64,000 nucleotides of DNA from JACRLW01 sp046349595 (GCA_046349595.1 JAXMCA010000002.1:1860001-1924000); one strand, 5' to 3'. Numbered from the stretch's first letter, positions 7,890-16,554 are shown. Notes: generated from the letters alone by a model not told the origin. A program made the numbers and translations.

Positions 7890-9319
7890 ACGACCAAGTG
7901 CAGACGCGTCCGGTCGACGATGGTCGTCCGCAGTACGTCACCCTCGCCGCCATGGCGATCCTCGTCGTGGTCGTGCTCGGCTACTCCCGGCTCCGTCGGG
8001 CCGACGCGGCACCACGTGAGACCGCTCCGGCGTGGCTCGCCGACATCGAGACCGGTGCGGATCACATCGATTCCGTCGCGCTGGCGACGGCGATGATGCG
8101 GGCTCCCGGATCGGTCGTGACCATCGACGTCCGTCCCGCAGAGGAATACGCCCGCTTCCATCTGCCGGGTGCCGTCGACCTGAGCGTCCCCGAGGTGATC
8201 GGTGCACGCGGACGTGCACTGATCGCCTCCGCGCCGCTGGCCGTCCTCTACAGCAACGGTCCGACCCACCCCGGTCAGGCCTGGGTCGAACTGCGACGCG
8301 CGGGGATCACCAACGTGCGCGTCCTCGACGGCGGTCTCGACGAGTTCAAGACGCAGGTGCTCACACCCGCGTCGCTGCGCGGCTTCACGACCAAGGAGCA
8401 GAGCGCTGCCGAAGCGGGTGCGCTCGCATTGCGCCGCGCCTTCTTCGGTGTGACGCGCGTGCCGCAGACGACCTCCGTCGCGACGGATCCCGCGGTGTTG
8501 CTCGAGCCCACCGTGGTCTCGCCGGCATGGCTGCGCGAACGACTCGGCAAGGTCGCCGTGCTGGACGTGCGCACCAGCGATGCCGACTTCGCCGCCCTGC
8601 ACCTGCCCGGTGCCGTGCACGTGATCGAGAAGTCGCTGCGCGTCAAGCGTGGTGACCGCGAGTTGTTCCTGCGCCCGCCCGCAGAACTCGCGGCGAGCTT
8701 CGGCGCGTTCGGCCTCACCGTCGACACGCCGGTGGTGGTGTGCGGCGACGACCGTCTCCAGGACGCGACGATGGTCGTGCTCGCCCTGCTCTCGACCGGT
8801 CATCGTGCGGTGGCGATCCTCGAAGGCGGAATCACCGCATGGGCCGCCGCGGGCGGAGCCCTCACCGAAGAGACGGCGAACCCGACCCCGGCGCACTACG
8901 AGCCGCGCCCGGCCGACGACTTCGCGATCGGCATCGACGAACTCGCCGCCGGCGTCGCGGCTTCCAAGCTGAGCGTGCTCGACGTGCGTCCGCCCGAGTT
9001 CTTCCGCGGCGAGAAGTCGACCGAGGCGCGTCCCGGTCACATCCCGGGTGCGGTGAACCGTCCCTATCAGGCCGATCTGCTCGATGGCCGTCGCTGGCGT
9101 CCGAAGGCCGATCTCGCCGCCGAATACGGCAAGCTCGCGCTTTCCGACGACAAGCCGGTGGTGGTGAGCTGCCGCACGGGTCACACCGCGAGCGAGAGCT
9201 TCTTCGTGCTGCGCTATCTGCTCGGTCGTCGCGACGTCCGCTGGTTCAACGGTTCGTGGACCGAGTGGGCGGAGCGTTCCGATCTTCCGGCGGAGACCGG
9301 CAAGGCGGGTGCGCGGTGA
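7886..9319 (+). CDS. Membrane-anchored triple-rhodanese sulfurtransferase
   Basis: 477 residues. One N-terminal membrane segment (about residues 20-38) leaves three rhodanese-like domains outside the cytoplasm: about 60-165 (no Cys; loop YSNGPTHPG), 218-330 (C286 in VVCGDDRLQD) and 350-470 (C429 in SCRTGHTAS). Rhodaneses carry sulfane sulfur as a Cys persulfide between donors and acceptors. The protein probably works with the MBL/rhodanese fusion and the YeeE pair on sulfur entering or leaving the cell. Its ATG overlaps the previous stop, and its stop overlaps the ArsR start (GTGA). Confidence 0.8.
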   Translation: MNDQVQTRPVDDGRPQYVTLAAMAILVVVVLGYSRLRRADAAPRETAPAWLADIETGADHIDSVALATAMMRAPGSVVTIDVRPAEEYARFHLPGAVDLSVPEVIGARGRALIASAPLAVLYSNGPTHPGQAWVELRRAGITNVRVLDGGLDEFKTQVLTPASLRGFTTKEQSAAEAGALALRRAFFGVTRVPQTTSVATDPAVLLEPTVVSPAWLRERLGKVAVLDVRTSDADFAALHLPGAVHVIEKSLRVKRGDRELFLRPPAELAASFGAFGLTVDTPVVVCGDDRLQDATMVVLALLSTGHRAVAILEGGITAWAAAGGALTEETANPTPAHYEPRPADDFAIGIDELAAGVAASKLSVLDVRPPEFFRGEKSTEARPGHIPGAVNRPYQADLLDGRRWRPKADLAAEYGKLALSDDKPVVVSCRTGHTASESFFVLRYLLGRRDVRWFNGSWTEWAERSDLPAETGKAGAR

Positions 9320-9699
9320 GGAAGCACGATCCGATGCCCGGACCGCTCCTCGAGCGCGTGGCGGAGCAGTTCAAGGCGCTCGCCGAGCCGTCGCGTCTGC
9401 GGCTGATGAACCTGTTGTTCGAGGGCGAGGCGACCGTCGGCGAATTGGTCGAACGCTCCGGTCTCTCGCTCGCCAACGTCAGCAAGCATCTCGGCCAACT
9501 GCACCAGACCGGATGGGTGACGCGACGCAAGGAGGGGCTGAACGTGGTCTACGCGCTGGCGGACGATCGCGTCCTGGACCTCTGCGACCTGATGTGCAGT
9601 CGAGTCCAGGAACGCGCCGCGGCGGAGGTCGCCGCCTCTGCGCCGTCGACGCGCCGCGGGGCGCGTCGCGTGGTTGCGGTCAACCGCCCGCGCGCTTGA
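9316..9699 (+). CDS. ArsR/SmtB-family transcriptional repressor
   Basis: 127 residues with a winged-helix core: FKALAEPSRLRLMNLL, then the recognition helix LSLANVSKHLGQLHQTGWV and wing RRKEGLNVVYAL. Two Cys, C90 and C94 in LCDLMC, lie in the last helix. Persulfide-sensing ArsR proteins such as BigR and SqrR use a pair of Cys, but their first Cys is in an N-terminal helix that has none here. Sensing by C90/C94 is therefore only inferred. GTG 9316 overlaps the rhodanese stop; ATG 9334 is an alternative. The likely target is the palindrome at 4725-4744. Its 3' end overlaps the SUI1 gene by 20 bases. Confidence 0.85.
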   Translation: MRKHDPMPGPLLERVAEQFKALAEPSRLRLMNLLFEGEATVGELVERSGLSLANVSKHLGQLHQTGWVTRRKEGLNVVYALADDRVLDLCDLMCSRVQERAAAEVAASAPSTRRGARRVVAVNRPRA

Positions 9700-10006
9700 C
9701 CTTCATCCCCTTCTCGACCAGCCACGCCTCGATGCGGTCGCGGTGATCGCCCTGGATCACCACGATGAGTCCGTCGACGGCACCGCCGACGCCGAGCTTC
9801 TTCTTCAGCTCGCGGGCGAGTTCCTCCATCTGTGCCGGCGCCATCGCCAGGCCCTGGATGGTGGTCACGGTCTTGCCGCCGCGCCCACCGGTCTCGCGGC
9901 GGATGCGCACGAAGCCGTCGCCCGGCGGCGGCGCGCGGTCCGGCCGGCGCGGTTGCGGCGGCCGGCCGCGGAAGTCGTCGTCCCAGACGATGCGGTGCGA
10001 TGCCAT
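9680..10006 (-). CDS. SUI1/eIF1-family translation factor (YciH-like)
   Basis: 108 residues. The C-terminal SUI1 domain is clear: VRIRRETGGRGGKTVTTIQG, then ELARELKKKLGVGGAV and IVVIQGDHRDRIEAWL. Bacterial YciH-type members are about this size and bind the 30S subunit to affect start-codon selection. The N-terminal 35 residues are Arg/Pro-rich. ATG 10006 is the best start. It is convergent with and overlaps the ArsR gene. Confidence 0.85.
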   Translation of the reverse strand: MASHRIVWDDDFRGRPPQPRRPDRAPPPGDGFVRIRRETGGRGGKTVTTIQGLAMAPAQMEELARELKKKLGVGGAVDGLIVVIQGDHRDRIEAWLVEKGMKVKRAGG

Positions 10007-10089
10007 GCGCGCAGTGTGCCGACGGCGACCGCGGCGGTGAAGCCGATATCCGGGGCGCACTTGGTCGAGGTCGATCGGGGACGGGACGC

Positions 10090-10095
10090 TATGTT
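10090..10095 (+). promoter_or_regulatory. TAnnnT -10 box before the VIT1-like operon
   Basis: TATGTT ends 10 bases before ATG 10106. An ATG at 10091 lies inside the box, which argues for 10106 as the start. Confidence 0.4.
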
Positions 10096-10105
10096 GCCGC
10101 GCCCC

Positions 10106-10804
10106 ATGGCTCTGCACGTTCAGCACGAGACGCACCGGGTCGCGCACGTCGGCTGGCTGCGTGCCGCGGTCCTCGGCGCCAACGACGGCATCGTGTCGAC
10201 AGCGAGCCTGATCGTCGGATTCGCGTCCTCGCACGCCGCACGTTCGAGCGTGCTCCTGGCCGGTGCCTCGGGACTGGTGGCGGGTGCGATGTCGATGGCG
10301 GTCGGCGAGTACCTCTCGGTCTCCTCGCAGCGCGACACGGAGGAGGCCGATCTCGACAAGGAGCGCCGCGAACTGGTGGAGCAGCCCGAGGTCGAGCTGC
10401 GCGAGCTCGCCAAGATCTACGAGGGGCGTGGTCTCGATCCGGAACTCGCGCATCGCGTCGCGGAGCAGATGACGGCGTTCGACGCGCTCGGGGCGCACGC
10501 GCGCGACGAACTCGGCCTCACCGAGGAGTTGCGCGCCAGGCCCATGCAGGCGGCGGTGGTGTCGGCGTCGAGCTTCGCCTCGGGCGCGGCCCTGCCGCTC
10601 GCGGTTGCGGCGCTCGCCGGGGACCCGGTGTCGTCGTGGTGGGTCGCCGGCGCCGCGCTGCTGTTCCTCGCCGCGCTCGGAGCGCTCGGTGCGATCGCCG
10701 GCGACGCACCGCTGCTGCGTCCGACGCTGAGGGTGCTGATCGGTGGAACCTGTGCGATGGTCGCCACCGCGGCCGTCGGCGGCCTGTTCGGAGTCGCATC
10801 ATGA
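10106..10804 (+). CDS. VIT1/CCC1-family iron/manganese transporter
   Basis: 232 residues. The start region HVGWLRAAVLGANDGIVST is the hallmark first membrane segment of the VIT1/CCC1 family, which moves Fe2+ or Mn2+ out of the cytosol. Next come LVAGAMSMAVGEYLSVSSQ (second segment) and an acidic cytosolic metal-binding region (ERRELVEQPEVELRELAKIY). The last part holds three membrane segments. Five segments in total is normal. It is the first gene of a tightly overlapping operon; its stop overlaps the next ATG. Confidence 0.88.
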   Translation: MALHVQHETHRVAHVGWLRAAVLGANDGIVSTASLIVGFASSHAARSSVLLAGASGLVAGAMSMAVGEYLSVSSQRDTEEADLDKERRELVEQPEVELRELAKIYEGRGLDPELAHRVAEQMTAFDALGAHARDELGLTEELRARPMQAAVVSASSFASGAALPLAVAALAGDPVSSWWVAGAALLFLAALGALGAIAGDAPLLRPTLRVLIGGTCAMVATAAVGGLFGVAS

Positions 10805-12288
10805 GCCGGACCTTCGCCCGCATGCGCGAACTCGACGAGGTCACGCGCGAGCAGTTCGAGGAGTGGGAGACCGCGCTGCGCGACGCGTTGCTGCACGTGC
10901 AGGACGACCTCGCCGGACGCGACTTCCCCGTGATCGTGGTGCTCGACGGCGACGACTTCACCGGTTGCGAGCACGCCTTCGAACTGCTGCACGCCTGGTT
11001 CGATGCACGCTATCTGCGAGCCGAGGCCTTCGAGCAGGTCGACGGTGCTTCCACCGATTCCGTCTGGATGCAGCGCTGGTGGAGCCTGCTTCCGCCGCGA
11101 GGCACCATCGGGCTGTGGCTGCGCTCATGGTCGATGAGCACGGTCACGCAGCGCGTGCTCGACCGCATCGACGACGCGCAGCTCGACGCGCGCATCCGCG
11201 ACATCGTCGCCACCGAACAGATGCTCGCGGCGGACGGCGCGGTGTTCGTCAAGCTGTGGGTGCGCGTGCCGAAGAAGACATTGGCCAGGCGTCTGGAGCA
11301 GGCGCGCGAGGGCGACGAGTGGCGCGTGCAGTGCGAGGACGAACTCGCGCTCGACAGCTGGAAGCAATTCCAGGACGTGGCCGAGCGCGTCGTCGACGCG
11401 ACCGATCAACCGCATGCGCCGTGGATCGTCGTCGACGGTCGCCATGGCCGTTCGCGGTCGGTGGCGATCGCCCGGACCATCGCCGAGGTGGTGCGGGCCC
11501 GGCTCGACGAGGAGCGAAAGGAGCCCGCGGAGCCGCCGCCCGATCGCCTCGCGGCGAGTCCGACCACCATGCTCGACCGTGTCGAGCAGCTCGAGCCGAT
11601 GGACGACGGCGACTACGAACGCGTGCTCCTGCGCTGGCAGGCGAAGTTGAGCCGTCTGCACCGCGAGGCCTTCGCGCGCGGCATCGCCGCGGTGCTGGTG
11701 TTCGAGGGCCAGGACGCGGCCGGCAAGGGTGGCGCGATCCGGCGCATGACGCGCGCGCTCGACGCACCCAAGTACCGCATCTTCCCGATCTCCGCACCCG
11801 ACGACCGCGAGCGTTCACGACATTGGCTGTGGCGCTTCTGGATCCGTCTCCCACGCTTGGGACGCGTGTCGGTGTTCGACCGCTCGTGGTACGGGCGGGT
11901 GCTCGTCGAGCGCGTCGAGGGCTTCGCGAAGCGTGCAGAGTGGCGTCGCGCCTACGGCGAGATCGAGGCCTTCGAGCAACAGATCACGGCTCAGGGCGCG
12001 GTGCTCGTGAAGGTGTGGCTGCATGTCTCGCCAGAGGAGCAGGCGCGCCGTTTCGACGAGCGATCGCAGGTCTCCTTCAAGCGCTACAAGATCGGCCCCG
12101 ACGACTGGCGCAATCGGGCACGCGCCTTCGACTACGAGGCCGCAGCCGTGGAGATGTTCGAATCGACCTCCGGTGCCGCGCCCTGGCACGTGGTGCCGGC
12201 CGACGACAAGAATCGCGCCCGCATCGAAGTGATCAAGCGCGTCTGCGCGGCCTACGAGGAACGGCTGCGCTCGGCACGCGACGTGTGA
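10801..12288 (+). CDS. pap: Polyphosphate:AMP phosphotransferase (double PPK2 domain)
   Basis: 495 residues with two PPK2-type kinase domains, the size of characterised Pap enzymes, which make ADP from AMP and polyphosphate. The C-terminal domain (about 275-490) is intact: Walker A GQDAAGKGG near residues 304-312, lid region, and Walker B SVFDRSWYGRVLVER. The N-terminal domain has the degenerate loop DGDDFTGCEHA and is probably structural, as is usual in class II PPK2. Its position after a metal transporter and before an esterase suggests a stress or storage operon, but the link is not established. Confidence 0.88.
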   Translation: MSRTFARMRELDEVTREQFEEWETALRDALLHVQDDLAGRDFPVIVVLDGDDFTGCEHAFELLHAWFDARYLRAEAFEQVDGASTDSVWMQRWWSLLPPRGTIGLWLRSWSMSTVTQRVLDRIDDAQLDARIRDIVATEQMLAADGAVFVKLWVRVPKKTLARRLEQAREGDEWRVQCEDELALDSWKQFQDVAERVVDATDQPHAPWIVVDGRHGRSRSVAIARTIAEVVRARLDEERKEPAEPPPDRLAASPTTMLDRVEQLEPMDDGDYERVLLRWQAKLSRLHREAFARGIAAVLVFEGQDAAGKGGAIRRMTRALDAPKYRIFPISAPDDRERSRHWLWRFWIRLPRLGRVSVFDRSWYGRVLVERVEGFAKRAEWRRAYGEIEAFEQQITAQGAVLVKVWLHVSPEEQARRFDERSQVSFKRYKIGPDDWRNRARAFDYEAAAVEMFESTSGAAPWHVVPADDKNRARIEVIKRVCAAYEERLRSARDV

Positions 12289-12293
12289 CGACC

Positions 12294-12974
12294 ATGACCC
12301 GACTCCTTCCCTGCGTCGAGATCGACCCCGTCGGTCCGGTGCGTGCCAGCGTGATCTGGCTGCACGGACTGGGTGCGGACGGCCACGACTTCGAGCCGAT
12401 CGTCCCCGAACTCGGGCTGGAGCCTGCGGCCGGTGTGCGCTTCGTGTTCCCGCACGCGCCCGCGATCCCCGTCACGTTGAACGGCGGCTACGTGATGCCT
12501 GCGTGGTACGACATCGCGGAGGTCGATCTGCGGCGGCGTCACGACGAGGCCGGCATCCGGCGTTCGGCGGCGCAGGTGGAGGCCCTGATCGCCCGTGAAG
12601 TCGACAGCGGAGTCCCCGCTTCGCGCATCGTGCTGGCCGGCTTCTCGCAGGGTGGAGCGATCGCCCTGTTCCAGGGGCTGCGTCATCGCCACCGGCTCGC
12701 CGGCGTGCTCGCGCTCTCGACCTATCTGGTGTGCGAGGACTCACTGCTGCACGAGCGCAGCGATGCGAACCGCGACGTGCCGATCTTCATGGGGCACGGC
12801 ACCTACGATCCGATGGTCCAGCTCGCGCGCGGCGAGGCGGCGCGCGATGCCTTGCTCGCGCTCGGCTACCCCGTCGAGTTCCACACCTATCCGATGCCGC
12901 ACTCGGTGCATCCGGTCGAGATCGCCGACATCGGCGCGTGGTTGCGCCGCGTGCTCGTGGAGGGAGTCGCGTGA
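12294..12974 (+). CDS. Carboxylesterase / phospholipase-family alpha/beta hydrolase
   Basis: 226 residues of the abhydrolase_2 family. The oxyanion-hole motif is VIWLHGLGADGHDF. The nucleophile Ser is in GFSQGG, the Asp in HGTYDPMV and the His in MPHSVHP. Substrates of such bacterial carboxylesterases are short acyl esters. ATG 12294 lies 5 bases after the Pap stop. The stop overlaps the GTG of the following gene. Confidence 0.88.
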   Translation: MTRLLPCVEIDPVGPVRASVIWLHGLGADGHDFEPIVPELGLEPAAGVRFVFPHAPAIPVTLNGGYVMPAWYDIAEVDLRRRHDEAGIRRSAAQVEALIAREVDSGVPASRIVLAGFSQGGAIALFQGLRHRHRLAGVLALSTYLVCEDSLLHERSDANRDVPIFMGHGTYDPMVQLARGEAARDALLALGYPVEFHTYPMPHSVHPVEIADIGAWLRRVLVEGVA

Positions 12975-14413
12975 ATCCGTCGGGCTATCGGCCGGTCGGA
13001 CGTCATCGCACCCTCGCCGACTTCCGCGCGCATCTGCGCGGTGTGGATCCGTCGTGCGACGTCGTCGAGGAGTTGCGTGGAAGCGAGGGGCCGCTCGGGC
13101 GTCCGCTCGACGTCGACGGCCTGCGCATCGGCAACCGCTTCTGCGTTCATCCGATGGAGGGCTGGGACGCGACCACCGACGGTCTTCCGACCGAACGCAC
13201 GCTGCGACGCTGGAGCGCCTTCGGCCGCAGCGGTGCGAAGCTCGTGTGGGGCGGAGAGGCCTTCGCGGTGCGCGCCGACGGTCGCGCGAATCCCAACCAG
13301 TTGTGCAGGATGCCCGACGAGGAACGCTCGCTCCGCGGACTGCTCGACCTGCACGACGCGCTGCGCGCTGCGCACGTCCAGGCCGGAATGGAGACGAGCG
13401 ATCTCGTCGTCGGACTCCAGCTCACGCACTCCGGTCGCTGGTCGCGGCCGCAGGGGAAGAAGGCTCCACGCATCGCGGTGCGACATCCGGAACTCGATCG
13501 ACGCGCCGAGGTGCGCGACGACTCCGCGTTGTTCTCCGACGCCGAGCTCGAGTCCCTGGTCGACGAGTACCTCGCCGCGGCCCGGCTCGCGCAGCGCGCA
13601 GGCTTCCACTTCGTCGACGTGAAGTGCTGCCACGGCTACCTGCTCCACGAGTTGCTCGGCGCACACACGCGACCCGGTGTCTTCGGCGGCGACTTCGACG
13701 GCCGCACACGCCTGTTCCGCACCATCGTGAATGCGATCCGCGCCGAGCTCCCTGCCTTGCGCATCGGCGTGCGTGCGTCGATCGCCGACACGCAGATCCA
13801 CACCAAGGATCCGGACAGCGGGATCGGCCGCGCGATCGCGGCCGATCCACGTGCGCCGCGCTACGGTTTCGGGGTCGCCGTCGACGGCTCGCCGGATCTC
13901 GGCGAACCGATCGAGTTCCTGCGGCTGTGCCAGCGGCTCGGCGTGGCGATGGTCAACCTCACCATCGGATCGCCCTACACCTGTCCGCACCTGCAGCGCC
14001 CCGCGACCTATCCGCCGAGCGACGGCTATCTGCCTCCGGAGGACCCGCTGCTCTCGGTCACGCGCCATCTGCAGGTCGTGCGCGCGTGCAAGCGTGCGGT
14101 GCCCGGGTTGCCGATGGTGGGCACCGGCTACAGCTACCTGCAAGAGTGGTTGCCGTACGTCGCCGAACACGAGGTGGGTGCGGGACACGTGGACTTCGTG
14201 GGGCTGGGGCGGTCGATGCTCAGCTACCCTGAACTCCCGGCCGACGTGCTCGCGAGGCAGACCCTGGATCGCCGACGCATCTGCCGTACCTTCAGCGACT
14301 GCACGACGGCACCGCGGAACGGATTGGTGAGCGGGTGCTACCCCCTCGACCCGTACTACAGGAGCAGTGCGGAGGCCGGCGTGTTGGATCGCATCAAGAA
14401 GGAGCACACATGA
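12971..14413 (+). CDS. NADH:flavin oxidoreductase, Old Yellow Enzyme family
   Basis: 480 residues, cytoplasmic. The FMN TIM-barrel features are present: GNRFCVHPMEGWDA at the start of the barrel, LQLTHSGRWS, FHFVDVKCCHGYLLHELL with the typical H-x-Y-L, and GVGTGYSYLQ-like phosphate-binding region near residues 375-390 (MVGTGYSYL). Members reduce activated double bonds of enals or enones with NAD(P)H. The C-terminal Cys cluster (RICRTFSDCTTAP...SGCYP) might bind a cofactor in longer homologues, but the second and third domains of the 2,4-dienoyl-CoA reductase type are absent. GTG start overlaps the previous stop. Confidence 0.85.
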   Translation: MNPSGYRPVGRHRTLADFRAHLRGVDPSCDVVEELRGSEGPLGRPLDVDGLRIGNRFCVHPMEGWDATTDGLPTERTLRRWSAFGRSGAKLVWGGEAFAVRADGRANPNQLCRMPDEERSLRGLLDLHDALRAAHVQAGMETSDLVVGLQLTHSGRWSRPQGKKAPRIAVRHPELDRRAEVRDDSALFSDAELESLVDEYLAAARLAQRAGFHFVDVKCCHGYLLHELLGAHTRPGVFGGDFDGRTRLFRTIVNAIRAELPALRIGVRASIADTQIHTKDPDSGIGRAIAADPRAPRYGFGVAVDGSPDLGEPIEFLRLCQRLGVAMVNLTIGSPYTCPHLQRPATYPPSDGYLPPEDPLLSVTRHLQVVRACKRAVPGLPMVGTGYSYLQEWLPYVAEHEVGAGHVDFVGLGRSMLSYPELPADVLARQTLDRRRICRTFSDCTTAPRNGLVSGCYPLDPYYRSSAEAGVLDRIKKEHT

Positions 14414-14850
14414 ACCCGTCGCCGCCGCAGGTCACCTCGCCCGCCCGATTGCGCGTGATCGCTCTGGCGCTGATCGGGGGACCGGTGGTGTTCGCGGCGG
14501 TGGCTGCCGTGTTGCTGAGCCAGGGGTTGATGCGAGATGTGGCGAGGGTGGGGCCGATGATCGGAATCGCGCTGACCGCCGTCGCGGTCGTGAATCTGGT
14601 CGTGGCCTTTCCGGTGCGGACCGCCTTGTTCCGCAGGACCGGCGCAGCCGAGGGTGATGAGCGTCTGCGACGCTATGGAGTCGCAACGCTTGTGTTCTTC
14701 GCAATGCTGGAGAGCGTGATGCTGCTCGGCGTGCTCGCGTGGTTCCTGACCCACGATCCGGTGCCCGGAGTCGTGGTGGCCGTGCTCGGCTTCGCGGTGG
14801 CCGTCTGCTCGCTGCCCGACGACGAGCAGCTCGAGTCGCTCGGTCTCTGA
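14410..14850 (+). CDS. Small four-helix membrane protein, unknown
   Basis: 146 residues with four likely membrane segments (about 16-38, 48-68, 88-110, 115-135) and a short acidic tail (LPDDEQLESL). No family recognised. It overlaps the flavoenzyme stop (ATGA), so it belongs to the VIT1-pap-esterase-OYE operon. Its stop codon touches the stop of the convergent Nramp-related gene. Confidence 0.7.
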   Translation: MNPSPPQVTSPARLRVIALALIGGPVVFAAVAAVLLSQGLMRDVARVGPMIGIALTAVAVVNLVVAFPVRTALFRRTGAAEGDERLRRYGVATLVFFAMLESVMLLGVLAWFLTHDPVPGVVVAVLGFAVAVCSLPDDEQLESLGL

Positions 14851-16545
14851 TCAGCGGCGTCGCACCCGGCCGGTCGCGATCGCCGCCGCGACGAAGCACA
14901 CGGCGATGCCGGTCGCGACCTTGCCGCCCTGCGTCCAGATGCTCCACGCACTCGCGAAGGTGGCGAGGAGCGTGGCGGTGAGCATCAGCAGGTTCCACAC
15001 CATGCGCTCCCGTCCACGCGGCATCGCGTCGCCCAGCACGCGGCGGTTGTTCATCAGCAGGAGGAAGGTCCAGTAGGCGATCGGCAGCAGGGTCATGCCG
15101 AACATCGACGTCGGCACCGCGAGCCACGGGCTCGCACCTGACCACAGGAAGGGACCGAGCGCACCGGTTGCACCGAGCAGCGACCAGAGGCGGACCTTGC
15201 GGCTGTTGGCGGGAAGCCCGGTCATCTCGGCGATCACGAATCCGCAGATCAGCATCAGCAGGGTGGCCGTCGACATCGCCATGCCGAGCACACCGAGTCC
15301 GAACAGGAGATCGGCGAAGAGCTCACCGGTCAGCGGCTGCAGTGCCTTCGCGAGGTCGAAGGCGTCGCGCTTGACGAGTGTCGCGGCGACGATGCGCTCC
15401 TCCACCGGCAACGCCTCCCGTCGACCCGCACGCTCGGCATCACCCAGCGCGTCGAAGGTGGCGGCGCCGAGCGAGATGCGCAGGCGGTCGTCGCACAGCC
15501 GCGTGAACTCGCCCAACGCCTTCGCATCGGCCCGCGTCGTGTCGGCGGTCGAGGTCGCCACCAGACCGGGCACCGGCGTGGCATGGAAGCGCGACGCGGC
15601 CGCCACCACGATGCAGCTCGTGGCGAGCACGAAGGGCACGAGCATGCCGAGCGCCAGATCGGTGCGCGCCAGTCCCGCGAACTCGCGGGTCCAGCCGCGC
15701 TGCAGCAGCGTGCACGGCATCAGGAAGGTCATGTTGATGCCGACCGCCGTGGCCGCGGCGCTGATCACCACCTCGCGCTGCATGCCGACGACCAGGTCGG
15801 TCCAGTAGCGACGGGCGTCCTCGGCCATGCCCGTCATCAGGGCTGCGATCTCGGGGCTGGGTCTGCTGAGCGATGCGGGATCGGGTACGAAGCCGCGCAA
15901 CAGCGCGCCGAGATGGAGGCCGTCGGGAGTCAGCGCGAGGCGGACGGTCACGCCGACGAAGCAGATCACGATCGCCGCGACCACCAGCTTCAGCGTGCGT
16001 TCGTACACCGCGATGCCACGGGTGCCCTTCCCGTACGACCAGGTGACGAAGATCGTCACCAGGAGGAGGATCGCGACGACCGCGACGCGCCCGAATGTTG
16101 CGCCGAGCACACCGTCGCCGCCGAACACCGAGGGCAGCAGGTTCTGCTGCACCACTCCGGTCGCCAGCGCGAACTGCGGCATCGCCCACACCATGCTGGC
16201 CAGCAGCGAGGCGAGCGCCCAGCCGTAGCCGAGCACCGGATTGAGTTCCCGCGTGACGAGCTCGAAGGGGCGCCGCTGGGTGACCAGCGCGACCTGTGCG
16301 ATCGCGGCGAGCATCACCGCGCCGAAGATGATCGCGAGCGGCTGGAGCCAGAGCAGCGTCGTGCCGCCGAGCACGCCGAGGTACAGGCTCGAGGCCAGCG
16401 AACCGCCACCCAGCGTGATCGCGCTCTGCAGCCAGCCCGGACCGGAGAGCTTCGCGTAGGCGATCAGGGTCGCGACCATCCCGCGTCCGTGCGCGGCGCG
16501 GATCGTGGCGAGGTCGTGCGCGGCGCGGGACTCGGGCTGGTCCAT
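14851..16545 (-). CDS. Nramp-related divalent-metal transporter with altered TM1 motif
   Basis: 564 residues with about eleven membrane segments and the overall order of Nramp/MntH proteins. The first segment reads SGPGWLQSAITLGGGS, where canonical Nramp has the metal-binding DPGN, so the Asp is replaced. The sixth segment has TFLMPCTLL, keeping the Met-Pro of the metal site (canonical MPH/MPS). A long loop between residues about 320 and 400 (TRADAKALGEFTRLCDDRL) is an insertion. The substrate cannot be assumed to be Mn2+ or Fe2+. A TAACCT box (minus strand, 16555-16560) ends 9 bases before ATG 16545. Confidence 0.8.
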   Translation of the reverse strand: MDQPESRAAHDLATIRAAHGRGMVATLIAYAKLSGPGWLQSAITLGGGSLASSLYLGVLGGTTLLWLQPLAIIFGAVMLAAIAQVALVTQRRPFELVTRELNPVLGYGWALASLLASMVWAMPQFALATGVVQQNLLPSVFGGDGVLGATFGRVAVVAILLLVTIFVTWSYGKGTRGIAVYERTLKLVVAAIVICFVGVTVRLALTPDGLHLGALLRGFVPDPASLSRPSPEIAALMTGMAEDARRYWTDLVVGMQREVVISAAATAVGINMTFLMPCTLLQRGWTREFAGLARTDLALGMLVPFVLATSCIVVAAASRFHATPVPGLVATSTADTTRADAKALGEFTRLCDDRLRISLGAATFDALGDAERAGRREALPVEERIVAATLVKRDAFDLAKALQPLTGELFADLLFGLGVLGMAMSTATLLMLICGFVIAEMTGLPANSRKVRLWSLLGATGALGPFLWSGASPWLAVPTSMFGMTLLPIAYWTFLLLMNNRRVLGDAMPRGRERMVWNLLMLTATLLATFASAWSIWTQGGKVATGIAVCFVAAAIATGRVRRR

Positions 16546-16554
16546 GGGAGACGG

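Noticed and set aside
10091..10105. ATG 10091 as start of the VIT1-like protein
   Set aside because: The codon lies inside a TATGTT -10 box, and the family start (HETHRVAHVGWLRAAVLG) fits ATG 10106.
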